Source: Mesostigma viride (Eukaryota; Streptophyta; Mesostigmatophyceae; Mesostigmatales; Mesostigmataceae). Taken from it: a DNA stretch of 64,000 nt. This document shows positions 56,495 through 64,000 of the stretch, piece after piece (within the stretch, counting starts at the first letter, position 1; each line of letters opens with the position of its first letter). Below the pieces are notes generated by a model. It was not told the origin of the DNA and did not search any database. It saw only the letters and a list, made by a program, of their open reading frames with translations. Both the position numbers and the translations under genes were made by a program. The stretch covers positions 50,001 through 114,000 of the forward strand of contig RPFO01000089.1 in assembly GCA_009746045.1 (NCBI GenBank), written 5' to 3'.

Positions 56495-57540
56495 CTAAAG
56501 AGAGGTAGGGGTAAGAGGTTGTCTACCAGTATCTAGGAAGAAGGGCGTATAACCATGCGCAGCCTGAGGGCAGTTGTTAAGGGAAAACTCTACCAAACAT
56601 AGGTAATCCTCCCAATCACTCCCAGAGCCATTCACATAGTGACGCAGAGCTTCTTCCACTACCCTATTCAAACGTTCTACTAAATGAGACGAGGAGGAGT
56701 GGTAGGCAGTACCGAAGGTGACCTTGGTACCGATAGCAGCGAAGAACTGCTGCCAAAAATCAGAAGTAAATAACTTATCCTTATCACTAATAAACTGCCT
56801 ACTCAAACCATGATATCTATATACGTTATTAAGGTATAGGCGTGCGCAATCGCGTGCGGTGAGTTCTAAGGGACACGGCACGAGATGACACATACGAGTA
56901 AAACGATCTACAAAAACAAGGATCTGGGCGTTACCTCTATCATTCTTCCTAAAAGGTCCTACAAAATCCATCATAATGGAGTCCCACGGCATGATGGGAT
57001 CAGGTAAGGTCCTAGGCTCTGCTATCTGTCCTACATTGTTGGGTTTCATCTCCTGGCAAGATTGACAGGTTCTAACATACTCATCTACATCCTTTAAAAG
57101 GGAAGGCCAGTAGTAAGAGCGGGCTACTAGGTCCCGTACCCGTTTACCACCCTGGTGAGCAGCTAAGTCATGCAACTCAAAGAGCAAGGAGGAGCGACAG
57201 ATAGGAGGGACATACAGGCGCCATTGAGGGGGAGAATCTGCTATCTGCACATATAAAAATCCACCTACAAATTTACAAGGGTGCTTGCCTAATTGTTGGG
57301 GATGGGCAGCAATGGCAGCTAATGCTTCCGGCTCAGTGGCCGTAAATCTACTAATAAGACGTTCGAGATCAGAGGTAGGCATCGCTACAGAGGTATCCAG
57401 AACAGGTTTAAAGAGATCTCCTACCGCCTTGCCAAAGAGAAGGGGAGGTCCTAGAGGGACTATGTGTTCATAAGACTTTCCTGACCTAGTCGCTATATGG
57501 CTAAGCGGTATAGAAATTTTATTTTTCCCCTCCCCCCCAC
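56495..57540 (-). CDS. integrase zinc-binding and catalytic core
   Basis: The zinc-binding module is HDLAAHQGGKRVRDLVARSY...CQSCQ (H-x-H-x-C-x2-C). The catalytic core starts with MPWDSIMMDFVGPF (first Asp), then FISDKDKLFTSDFWQQFF (second Asp) and LVERLNRVVEEALRHY (Glu), the DDE triad. The ATG-initiated frame begins at 57382, but coding-like sequence in phase (KSYEHIVPLGPPLLFGKAVG) extends back to the C/G homopolymer near 57530, where it departs from the RT frame. It inserts element cDNA into the genome. Confidence 0.88.
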
Positions 57541-59442
57541 CGAGACCACAGGAAGGGCCTCACACGGGAGAGAGAGTCCTACGTGAGAAAGGAGATCAGG
57601 CATGCGAACAGCTGTATGAAAGAGGTAGGCATAGGATTCATCATCAGGTAGTTCACCATACGGGGTTACACCCATAGTAGTAGGAACTAGAGTAGTATTG
57701 AGAACATCAAGGTCCTCGAAAAAGGAGTAATCTGCACGACGAGAGAGTGCATCTGGTACTATGTTATCTACACCCTTAACATACTGAAGTTTAAAAGGGG
57801 AGAACTGTGCTAAAAACTCCATCCAGCGCGCTTGACGAGGGGTAAGGTTGGGTTGTGAGAGAAGATGGGTAAGAGGGCGGTGATCTGTCTGGATAACTAA
57901 TCTATAAGGATCAATCTCACAGGGTTCATTCAGACAAACATCAAATTGAGCACCTTTAAGAAAGTGCTGCCACGCGTGGCAACAGTACACCACAGCTAAT
58001 AGTTCTTGCTGGTGGACGGGATAGTTACGCTCCGCAGGAAGCATTGTCCTAGAGATATACTCGATTGGCTGTAAGCCCTGACCCTGATCCTGGAGAAGGA
58101 CGCCCCCTATAGCTACCTTGCTAGCATCTGTGGCTACAACAAAGGGTTTAGTAGTATCCGGTAGGATGAGTACAGGAGGGGAGAGGAGTAGGGATTTTAG
58201 ACACTGAAAAGCCGACTGACATTCACTACTCCAAACAAAGGGGATATCCTTCTTTAATAGATGATTAATAGGAGCTGCTATAGTTGCGAAACGCGGGATA
58301 AAACGCCTATAGTAAGAAGCAATTCCTAGAAAACTACGTACACCTTTAACGTCGGTAGGGGTAGGCCATTCCTGAATTGACTTAGTCTTGTCAGGGTCGG
58401 TAGCAACCCCGGCATCTGACAGAACGTGCCCTAAAAATGGGACACTCCTACCAGAGCGAACTTTAGCACGGCGCGCCCATAAAGAATTTTCAGCCATGAT
58501 TTCTAATACTTTCTTTAAATCACGTAGGTGCGTTTCAAAATCAGGAGAATAAATAAGGATATCATCTAAGTAAGCTTGAGCACAAGAACGGTCATGCTCA
58601 GATAAAGAAACAGAGGAGAAGGAAGGATCCTTTAAATCAGAGGACACTTGAGGAAGGTGGGAATTTCCCATAACAGGTCTAAGCACTTCATTCATTAACA
58701 TTTGGAAAGAGGCAGGAGAGTTACAGAGTCCCATAGCCGCTACTCTAAACTGGTAATGCCCAAAAGGGGTAGCAAAGGCGGTTTTGTGGCAATCCTCAGG
58801 AGCTATACGTAGTTGCCAAAAACCATCCGCACAATCTAGTACTGTGAAACAGGTAGAACCTTTAACCTTATTAAATATATCATCAATACGAGGTAGAGGG
58901 TATTTAGACTTCACAGTAATATCGTTTAACTTCCTATAATCAGTAACTAGGCGAAACTTGCCATTTGGCTTAGGAACTAACAGGACACCAGCGGAGTAGG
59001 GGGAGTTACTAGGCTCTATCAATCCTGCTTCTAATAGTGATACTAAAATCTGTTTTAGTTCCTTTAATTCTGTAGGGCCCATTCTATACATCGGAGAGTG
59101 CGTAGGAACTGCACCGTCCTTGATAACTACACGGTGTAAAACAGAACGAGGAGGAGGATAAGAAGGAGTCTTTTCTTCAAATACTTTTGAGGAATCTATC
59201 ACAGCCATGTATCTTACTATTTCATTTTCAGTAAATCCCACTCCTATTGTATCCACTGTATTTACATCTATATCCACACTATTATTAGTGATAGGTATCT
59301 CTTGTACTTCTAACTGAAGGAACATACATAATAGGTATCCATATTCCTTTAGTTCAGATCGCAATTCGTCATTGGACATTAATACTTCAGGTATAGGTCT
59401 CACAGGAGGATCAACAGGTGTAGGAGGAGTAATATCTACCAA
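57493..59442 (-). CDS. reverse transcriptase and RNase H
   Basis: About 650 codons. RT: VLLVPKPNGKFRLVTDYRKL, YPLPRIDDIFNKVKGSTCFT, FGHYQFRVAAMGLCNSPASF, catalytic AYLDDILIYS. An insert of about 30 residues (NSHLPQVSSDLKDPSFSSVS...) lies between the LRPV segment and YLDD, where most Ty3 RTs have a short loop. RNase H: FVVATDASKVAIGGVLL, HQQELLAVVYCCHAWQ, VIQTDHRPLTHLL, PDALSRR. The N-terminal frame overlaps the protease frame with a -1 offset near 59450. All catalytic residues seem present. Confidence 0.93.
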   Translation of the reverse strand: MVDITPPTPVDPPVRPIPEVLMSNDELRSELKEYGYLLCMFLQLEVQEIPITNNSVDIDVNTVDTIGVGFTENEIVRYMAVIDSSKVFEEKTPSYPPPRSVLHRVVIKDGAVPTHSPMYRMGPTELKELKQILVSLLEAGLIEPSNSPYSAGVLLVPKPNGKFRLVTDYRKLNDITVKSKYPLPRIDDIFNKVKGSTCFTVLDCADGFWQLRIAPEDCHKTAFATPFGHYQFRVAAMGLCNSPASFQMLMNEVLRPVMGNSHLPQVSSDLKDPSFSSVSLSEHDRSCAQAYLDDILIYSPDFETHLRDLKKVLEIMAENSLWARRAKVRSGRSVPFLGHVLSDAGVATDPDKTKSIQEWPTPTDVKGVRSFLGIASYYRRFIPRFATIAAPINHLLKKDIPFVWSSECQSAFQCLKSLLLSPPVLILPDTTKPFVVATDASKVAIGGVLLQDQGQGLQPIEYISRTMLPAERNYPVHQQELLAVVYCCHAWQHFLKGAQFDVCLNEPCEIDPYRLVIQTDHRPLTHLLSQPNLTPRQARWMEFLAQFSPFKLQYVKGVDNIVPDALSRRADYSFFEDLDVLNTTLVPTTMGVTPYGELPDDESYAYLFHTAVRMPDLLSHVGLSLPCEALPVVSVGGRGKIKFLYRLAI

Positions 59443-59453
59443 GGATAAATTTT

Positions 59454-60113
59454 CTAATCTATAATGACGTTCTGGTACCCAGTAGAGCTATCTGGAAACC
59501 AAATGACCATAGTATCATAATTAATAGTGATTTTATTATCCTGATGCCAATCTAATCCTAGTAATACATCAGCTGTAGTGATAGGGCCTATAGTGGCCGT
59601 CAGGTTGACCGTACGTCCTTGTATGACCAGGGGAAGGGACACCGTACCCGGGGAATGACTGGTGCGACCGTCAGCATAATGGACAGTGACAGTTTTTGTG
59701 TGAGGGGTAGGGACTAGTCCTAAACGCCTAACTAGGGCCTCGCTCACAAAGGAGCTAGCCGCACCGCTATCCACTAACACAGAGACATTCAAGAGTTCAT
59801 CAGTATGAGGGACGGTTAAGCCACCATTCAAGAACATAAGAGGACGCACACGTAGTGGTAGGGATGATTCAGCTCCTACAGAGGTTATAAAAACAGGCAA
59901 GCAAAAATTATTATCTGGGGTACTATCTAAGGACCTGTCCAGGTTACCCCCGGCTGACAGGCCTACTGTTCCCCCTCCCCCCCAAATCCATAGGAACGAA
60001 CCCCGAAGAAGACCCTGGCGGAAAAGCCACTGCTGGAGGGTCACGAGGGATTGAAGAGGGTGCGGGAGCCTGATTATCATAGGGGAACCCTGGGGATCCT
60101 GTCTGCACAGCAT
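59454..60113 (-). CDS. aspartic protease region of Pol
   Basis: Active-site motif VLVDSGAASSFVSEALVRRL near the middle and ADVLLGLDWHQDNKITINYD towards the end, as in retropepsin-like Ty3 proteases. It overlaps the end of gag in the +1 frame. The switch would fall on the G run at 59973-59990 (ATTTGGGGGGGAGGGGG), so it could be recoding, an indel or an assembly error. It cleaves Gag-Pol (family knowledge). Confidence 0.85.
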   Translation of the reverse strand: MLCRQDPQGSPMIIRLPHPLQSLVTLQQWLFRQGLLRGSFLWIWGGGGTVGLSAGGNLDRSLDSTPDNNFCLPVFITSVGAESSLPLRVRPLMFLNGGLTVPHTDELLNVSVLVDSGAASSFVSEALVRRLGLVPTPHTKTVTVHYADGRTSHSPGTVSLPLVIQGRTVNLTATIGPITTADVLLGLDWHQDNKITINYDTMVIWFPDSSTGYQNVIID

Positions 60114-61689
60114 TCAGCCTACTAGGGGTAGCTGAAGGAATGCGTCCTGAAGTGGGACGAATAGGAGCACGCTGAGGGGTACGAGGAGGGCGAGCGTCGG
60201 GATGAGGGGGAGCACCCGAAAGGAACTTGGGGCACTCACGTTTAAGATGACCTACTTCCTTACAATGATAGCAGGTGATATGAGAGACATCCAGAGCTGA
60301 AAGGTCAGTCACACAGATATCTAATTCTTCTACATAGGAGTTCTCCTCCTCAGGGGTAAGGCTAATATTATTAATACGGGAACGGGTAGGAAGAGAAGGT
60401 GTGGAGAAGAAATCTGCTACTCGTAAAAGATGCTGGCGCACATGCTTGAGGGGCAGGTCAGTAAAACGGTAGGCAGAGAACTGGCGCTTGACTTCACGCA
60501 ATAAGGGTCTACTGAGGCCCTGAAGGAAGCGAGCACGTACTTCTGCACCCGACAAATCCCTAATTCGTACCATCTGAGCATCAAACTCTTTCATATATTC
60601 TTTGAAGGACTTGGTACCCTGCTGCAAGGTGCCAAAGGATAATCTATCCTGCCAATCTGCATCGGGAGGGACTAAATGGTTCTCTAAACGCTTGAACAAT
60701 TCTGCTACAGAGTTTGGGTAGGCATGAGAGGCAAGAGACTCACACTGGATGAGGTTAGCAAGTTCAGGAGTAATGCAGGTAGTAAGATAATGAGGAACTA
60801 GTACAGCATCAGAGAGGCGCCACCTATTGTGGTTCTGCCAGGACTCTGTGTTCTGGGTGAGCAACATAATGAAGGTGAAAAACTGTTGAGGGGTAGACTT
60901 GACATCCAGCTTAGGAAGGTTGGCAAAGAGGGGAAGAGCAGGAGGCTTAGGGGGATTAGAAGAATCAGTTTTTCCCATAGGGCCACTATCTTCCACTGCT
61001 ACATAAGCGGGATAGAAGGAAGGGATAGGAAAAGTCTTGGGTAGGGGTCTAGAGGGAGCCACCGTTTCAGGATGGTGCCCATAGGAGAAGGGACAGTATA
61101 TTGCTCACGAAGAGAGGAATAGGCAAAATGATCATAATTCCTATCATCTAGGGGCATGGTACTGAAATCATTATTAACTTCTAAATCAGCCACACGGGTA
61201 GGAACCTGGGCAGCCTCATAGGCCGTCTCAGGGTAGGACCAGGAAGCAGGTGGGTAAAAGGGAACTGCACTAGGGCGCCCAGAAGGGCCGACAGGGGCCG
61301 AGGTACGACCCGTGTTAATAGCAGGCATTGAAGGCACAGGGTGGGAAGGAGGCCTAGGAGCATTGTTAGTGTGTGAGGACCTGCTGGAGGGGTGAGCCAA
61401 GGTTGCAGAAGGGGCAGGGGCCTGGTTCACAACGAAAGAAGGTTCCTCACTAAATCTGACTTGGGAAATACGTTGTTCATAGGTAGGTGGGGTAATTGAG
61501 GGACGACGGCGACCACCAGCAACAGGAGAAGGAGGTGAGGTACGCAGAATACCTTGAGGGTGAGATGGTGTACCGTTTCCAAGGAGTCCCGTCGGTTACC
61601 ACGAGTATTGTTATTGTTATGTTATTAGTAGTATTATTATTATTATTATTGGTAGGTATAGGCGACATATCTCCACCCACTGGATCCAT
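59944..61689 (-). CDS. Gag with CCHC zinc knuckle
   Basis: Likely start ATG 61689 (MDPVGGDMSPIPTNNNN, Asn-repeat from an ATT microsatellite), with a frame change near 61560 and another near 61070 before the long frame 61062-59944. The capsid-like part has PKLDVKSTPQQFFTFIM, FGTLQQGTKSFKEYMKEFD and RARFLQGLSRPLLREVKRQF, the retrotransposon Gag pattern. The zinc knuckle CYHCKEVGHLKREC follows. It packages element RNA. Confidence 0.85.
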
Positions 61690-61780
61690 CTTTAATTACG
61701 TAAAGGAATAGGAATCTAGAAGAAAGCAACAAAGGAAAAAGGAAAAACCTTGAAGGTCTGCAGCAGGAACAAAATTAAAA

Positions 61781-62173
61781 TCAATCCTTTTTAACAACAG
61801 TAATGGATAGGGAACCAAACTCCAAAGTGAGAGGAGTATCTGAAGCAGATGCAGATGCAGCCCGTTTAGGGGGAGAAGAAGGAGGGGTAGCAAAGACTAG
61901 AGCTTCTACTGGAGGGCGACCATGAGGAATAGGGCGTACATGCAGGCCTAAATCTGTTTGGCTATGATCTATAAGGAACTGCTGAGCTTCTTCAAAGGAC
62001 ATAAATTTCTTATACCTAATTACGTTATATACACGATTCTGAACGATCTTCCTAGCGTCGGACCAAGAAAGGAAAATGGAGGACCATTGAGGCGTAATCA
62101 CTACGTAATATTTAGCTAGACTATTATCGCTAGAAGAATGGGAAGGAGCAGTAAAAGATCGCCGTTGGCTCAT
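61781..62173 (-). CDS. ORF0: viroplasmin/RNase H1 hybrid-binding-like domain upstream of gag
   Basis: 130 codons from ATG 62173, a separate ORF between the 5' LTR leader and gag. Residues about 20-70 read AKYYVVITPQWSSIFLSW, then DARKIVQNRV, then YKKFMSFEEAQQFLIDH. The spacing of YYVV, I-F-x-x-W, V, YKKF and S-x-EEAxxFL matches the hybrid-binding domain at the N-terminus of eukaryotic RNase H1 and in caulimovirus P6 (viroplasmin). The rest is Pro/Ser/Ala-rich and probably disordered. It could bind RNA-DNA hybrids or dsRNA during replication or modulate translation; this is inference. A dead leader ORF is possible. Confidence 0.65.
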   Translation of the reverse strand: MSQRRSFTAPSHSSSDNSLAKYYVVITPQWSSIFLSWSDARKIVQNRVYNVIRYKKFMSFEEAQQFLIDHSQTDLGLHVRPIPHGRPPVEALVFATPPSSPPKRAASASASDTPLTLEFGSLSITVVKKD

Positions 62174-62684
62174 GGTAACGCACCTGGTAGGTCTTGAGCA
62201 GTCAAATGAGGAGAACGAGGAGAAGGCGACTTATCTCGGGTGTCTGAAACCGAACCAGATTGACGACGCACGTAGGGACGATGTTTCCAGCGCCAGGTGG
62301 TCGTAAGTATCCGGTTTCAAGAATTCTGCGTCCGGCGAAGGGTCGTCTAAATACGAAGCAGGCAAGATGCAGAAAAAGGGTAATCTACGAGACGCTAGCC
62401 GTCTCTCTATCGTCGAACCAAAACCAGCAACTGTCTACGGCAGTAAACCATCTTTCTAAGGAAACAAGACGAGGAACAGGAGCTATATACGAAAGGATTT
62501 TCCGCTTCGAGCAGGTCTAACGTCTAGGCAGGGCGTGTCCTGAATCAGGCAGCACTATCCTCCTAGCTTGACGGCGACCCGCCCATTACCTGTCAAGTAG
62601 GTGTCGTCTTCTTTTTCCCAGCCGCGGAAGGGTTGATTCAATGACGTATGTTGCAAAGGATCGTCGTCTCGCTCTCTATCTAAA

Positions 62685-62700
62685 CTACCTCCGAGTCCAT
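62685..62700 (-). promoter_or_regulatory. candidate primer-binding site of the Ty3-like element
   Basis: One base after the 5' LTR on the minus strand lies TGGACTCGGAGGTAG. It begins TGG, as expected for pairing with a tRNA 3' CCA. I cannot name the tRNA. Confidence 0.4.
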
Positions 62701-63270
62701 TGTTACGCCGCAAGCCTCGGCCGCCACCTCTACCTCTACCTGTCCTGATACTACCTAAACTAGTGAGGCTGCTCTATATACACCCCTAGCGAAAGACGAC
62801 CGAGACGAACCAGATCTCAATGCATTTACATATGTACTACTGTAATACGCCATAGGCCATTTAATCAAACCCGTTTACTCCAGGAAAAGAGGAAGGAAAC
62901 ACAACTAAACTGCCGTGACCCAAGCTAATATGTGTTAATTCATTTAACACACGCCGAGTGACCACACAAGGAGTGGAACGTGCATAAATGGTCACCAACG
63001 GTCCAACAGGCTCGGGCCGACCTGGCCCTCGCCTGCAGAAACACAGAAACACAAGCAGGTGCACAGATGCACGCCTGTCCACTACATTCTACAAAAGGAT
63101 AAGGACCACTAATATAGTACGCGGCGCGGCGCCCAAAGGCACCCACTATACCACAGTACTGTTACGGGGACAATCATGTCCAAACTAGAACTGCACGTAA
63201 CCTAGGAACAACCGAGGCCAAGGACCTAATTTACGTCCGTAACTACAACGAATTGTTACGCGACGTAACA
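62701..63270 (-). repeat. Ty3-like 5' LTR
   Basis: 570 bases, the partner of 52567-53137. Transcription should start here and run leftward. Confidence 0.95.
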
Positions 63271-64000
63271 GGTAGCTCTACATGCCTAGCCAACACTTCT
63301 AAAGCATATTCCAGGTTTATGGTGTGGGCATCATCCCAAAACCAAGCTCAAACACACCCTAGAAAGCCATATCCACTAATTGCCCAACAAGGGTAACAAC
63401 AGACAGTCCACAGAGAAAGCAGAATTATCATACATGCTGCTTGCCAAGGCTTCTTACCATGGTTACCTTGCCTTGCTAGCATATGAATTAGGGCTCTCCA
63501 TTTTAGTGGGAGAAAGGCCAACAAGACAACGATAACCCCTACCTACGTGCAGTTCCACCCATGCAGTATGCCCCTCAGAAAAACCACTGCCACCTTTCTT
63601 TCCAGCGCAATTGTTTGCCAAGAAACAAACTCAAGCTTGTGAGCCTCTAACCACAATGAAGCCTCTGCTAAGAAAGGCCGCGTCAATATTCACACAAACT
63701 GAGTGCTGTTAGCAATCTCCTTCCAAGAAACCACTCAGCAAATCCCTGACAACTTGACGATATGCCACGGTCACGCTTTGACACATCCCAGCCATGCAAC
63801 GTACATAAAAACCACTGAAAGGTGCCAGGAATCTGGCGATGCGCAGCACGGAATGGCATTATACCTGGCGCTAACTGCACGGAAAAAAGCCGAAAACTTG
63901 CGTTGATAACCCATAAAGGAAGCGAAACATTCATAGGGTCACGTTGATCACACGATCGTACCATTACCGGAATTGTCCTTCGCCCAGCGGCGCAAGAAAG

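Larger units (their letters stand above)
52567..63270 (-). mobile_element. Ty3/gypsy chromovirus-like LTR retrotransposon, 10.7 kb, young
   Basis: LTRs 52567-53137 and 62701-63270 start TGTTACG and end CGTAACA. They differ by one substitution and one base of indel. GGTAG flanks the element (52562-52566 and 63271-63275), and C1 has the empty site (about 35302). Minus-strand gene order: ORF0, gag with zinc knuckle, protease, RT-RNase H, integrase, chromodomain, then an extra ORF region. Integrase after RNase H places it in Ty3/gypsy, and the chromodomain suggests chromatin-guided integration (family knowledge). Several frame breaks lie at G/C homopolymers. Confidence 0.93.
51883..64000. mobile_element. 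element C2: second copy of C, runs off the window
   Basis: Starts GGGGAGGGTCCCATAG after TTAA and parallels C1 (34428-35620, then 40398 onward). It is split by the Ty3 element at 52567-63270 and continues 63276-64000. Lacks the SINE-like insert of C1 and the LINE insertion at the CAGTAT site (about 63566). Confidence 0.75.

Overview
This is a stretch of eukaryotic nuclear DNA, most likely from a green alga. The only clear host gene is a plant-type glycogen synthase kinase 3 (GSK3/Shaggy) with nine recognisable coding exons, GC-rich codons and GT-AG introns. I cannot name the species. Almost everything after about 9.85 kb is nested transposable elements and simple repeats.

Layout. 1-816: 5' flank with no gene recognised. 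817-8850: the GSK3 gene on +, with introns rich in poly-C, (CCCA)n and CGCATGCC repeats. 8851-9849: 3' flank. 9850-18870: a nest of non-LTR retroelements. It holds two near full-length elements of about 2 kb that encode only an ORF1-type protein and lie head to head (E1 and E2), a piggyBac-like TTAA element inside E1, and a LINE with reverse transcriptase (LINE I, copy E3). 18871-33913: one LINE of about 5.1 kb (LINE II: ORF1, endonuclease, reverse transcriptase) split by three terminal-inverted-repeat (TIR) elements (T1 22331-26038, T2 26053-26546, T3 27203-32899). Removing each one with one copy of its target duplication re-joins the reverse transcriptase reading frame. 33914-34427: an ORF1 fragment carrying a 36-bp retro-insertion.

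34428-64000: a family of TTAA-flanked, TIR-bearing elements (copies C1, A, B, C2) used as landing sites. C1 is split by two tandem LINE I copies (X and Y), themselves holding a 493-bp TIR element (T4), and by a Ty1/copia-like LTR element (41144-49399). The copia element in turn holds element A and a 5'-truncated retroelement fragment. C2 is split by a young Ty3/gypsy chromovirus-like element (52567-63270). Its LTRs are nearly identical, and it carries an ORF upstream of gag resembling the caulimovirus viroplasmin/RNase H1 hybrid-binding domain, plus a large unexplained ORF region after pol.

How the parts relate. The ORF1-only elements, LINE I and LINE II share a 3' end made of a short hairpin (loop CAAC, stem CTCC/GGAG or CTCCC/GGGAG) followed by a (TTAA)n or (ATTTA)n tail. 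Even a 36-bp insertion consisting of little more than this end has a perfect 13-bp target duplication. This suggests the hairpin and tail are the recognition end for target-primed reverse transcription, and that the ORF1-only elements borrow the machinery of the RT-encoding LINEs. Many frameshifts sit at homopolymer runs, so some may be assembly errors rather than mutations.
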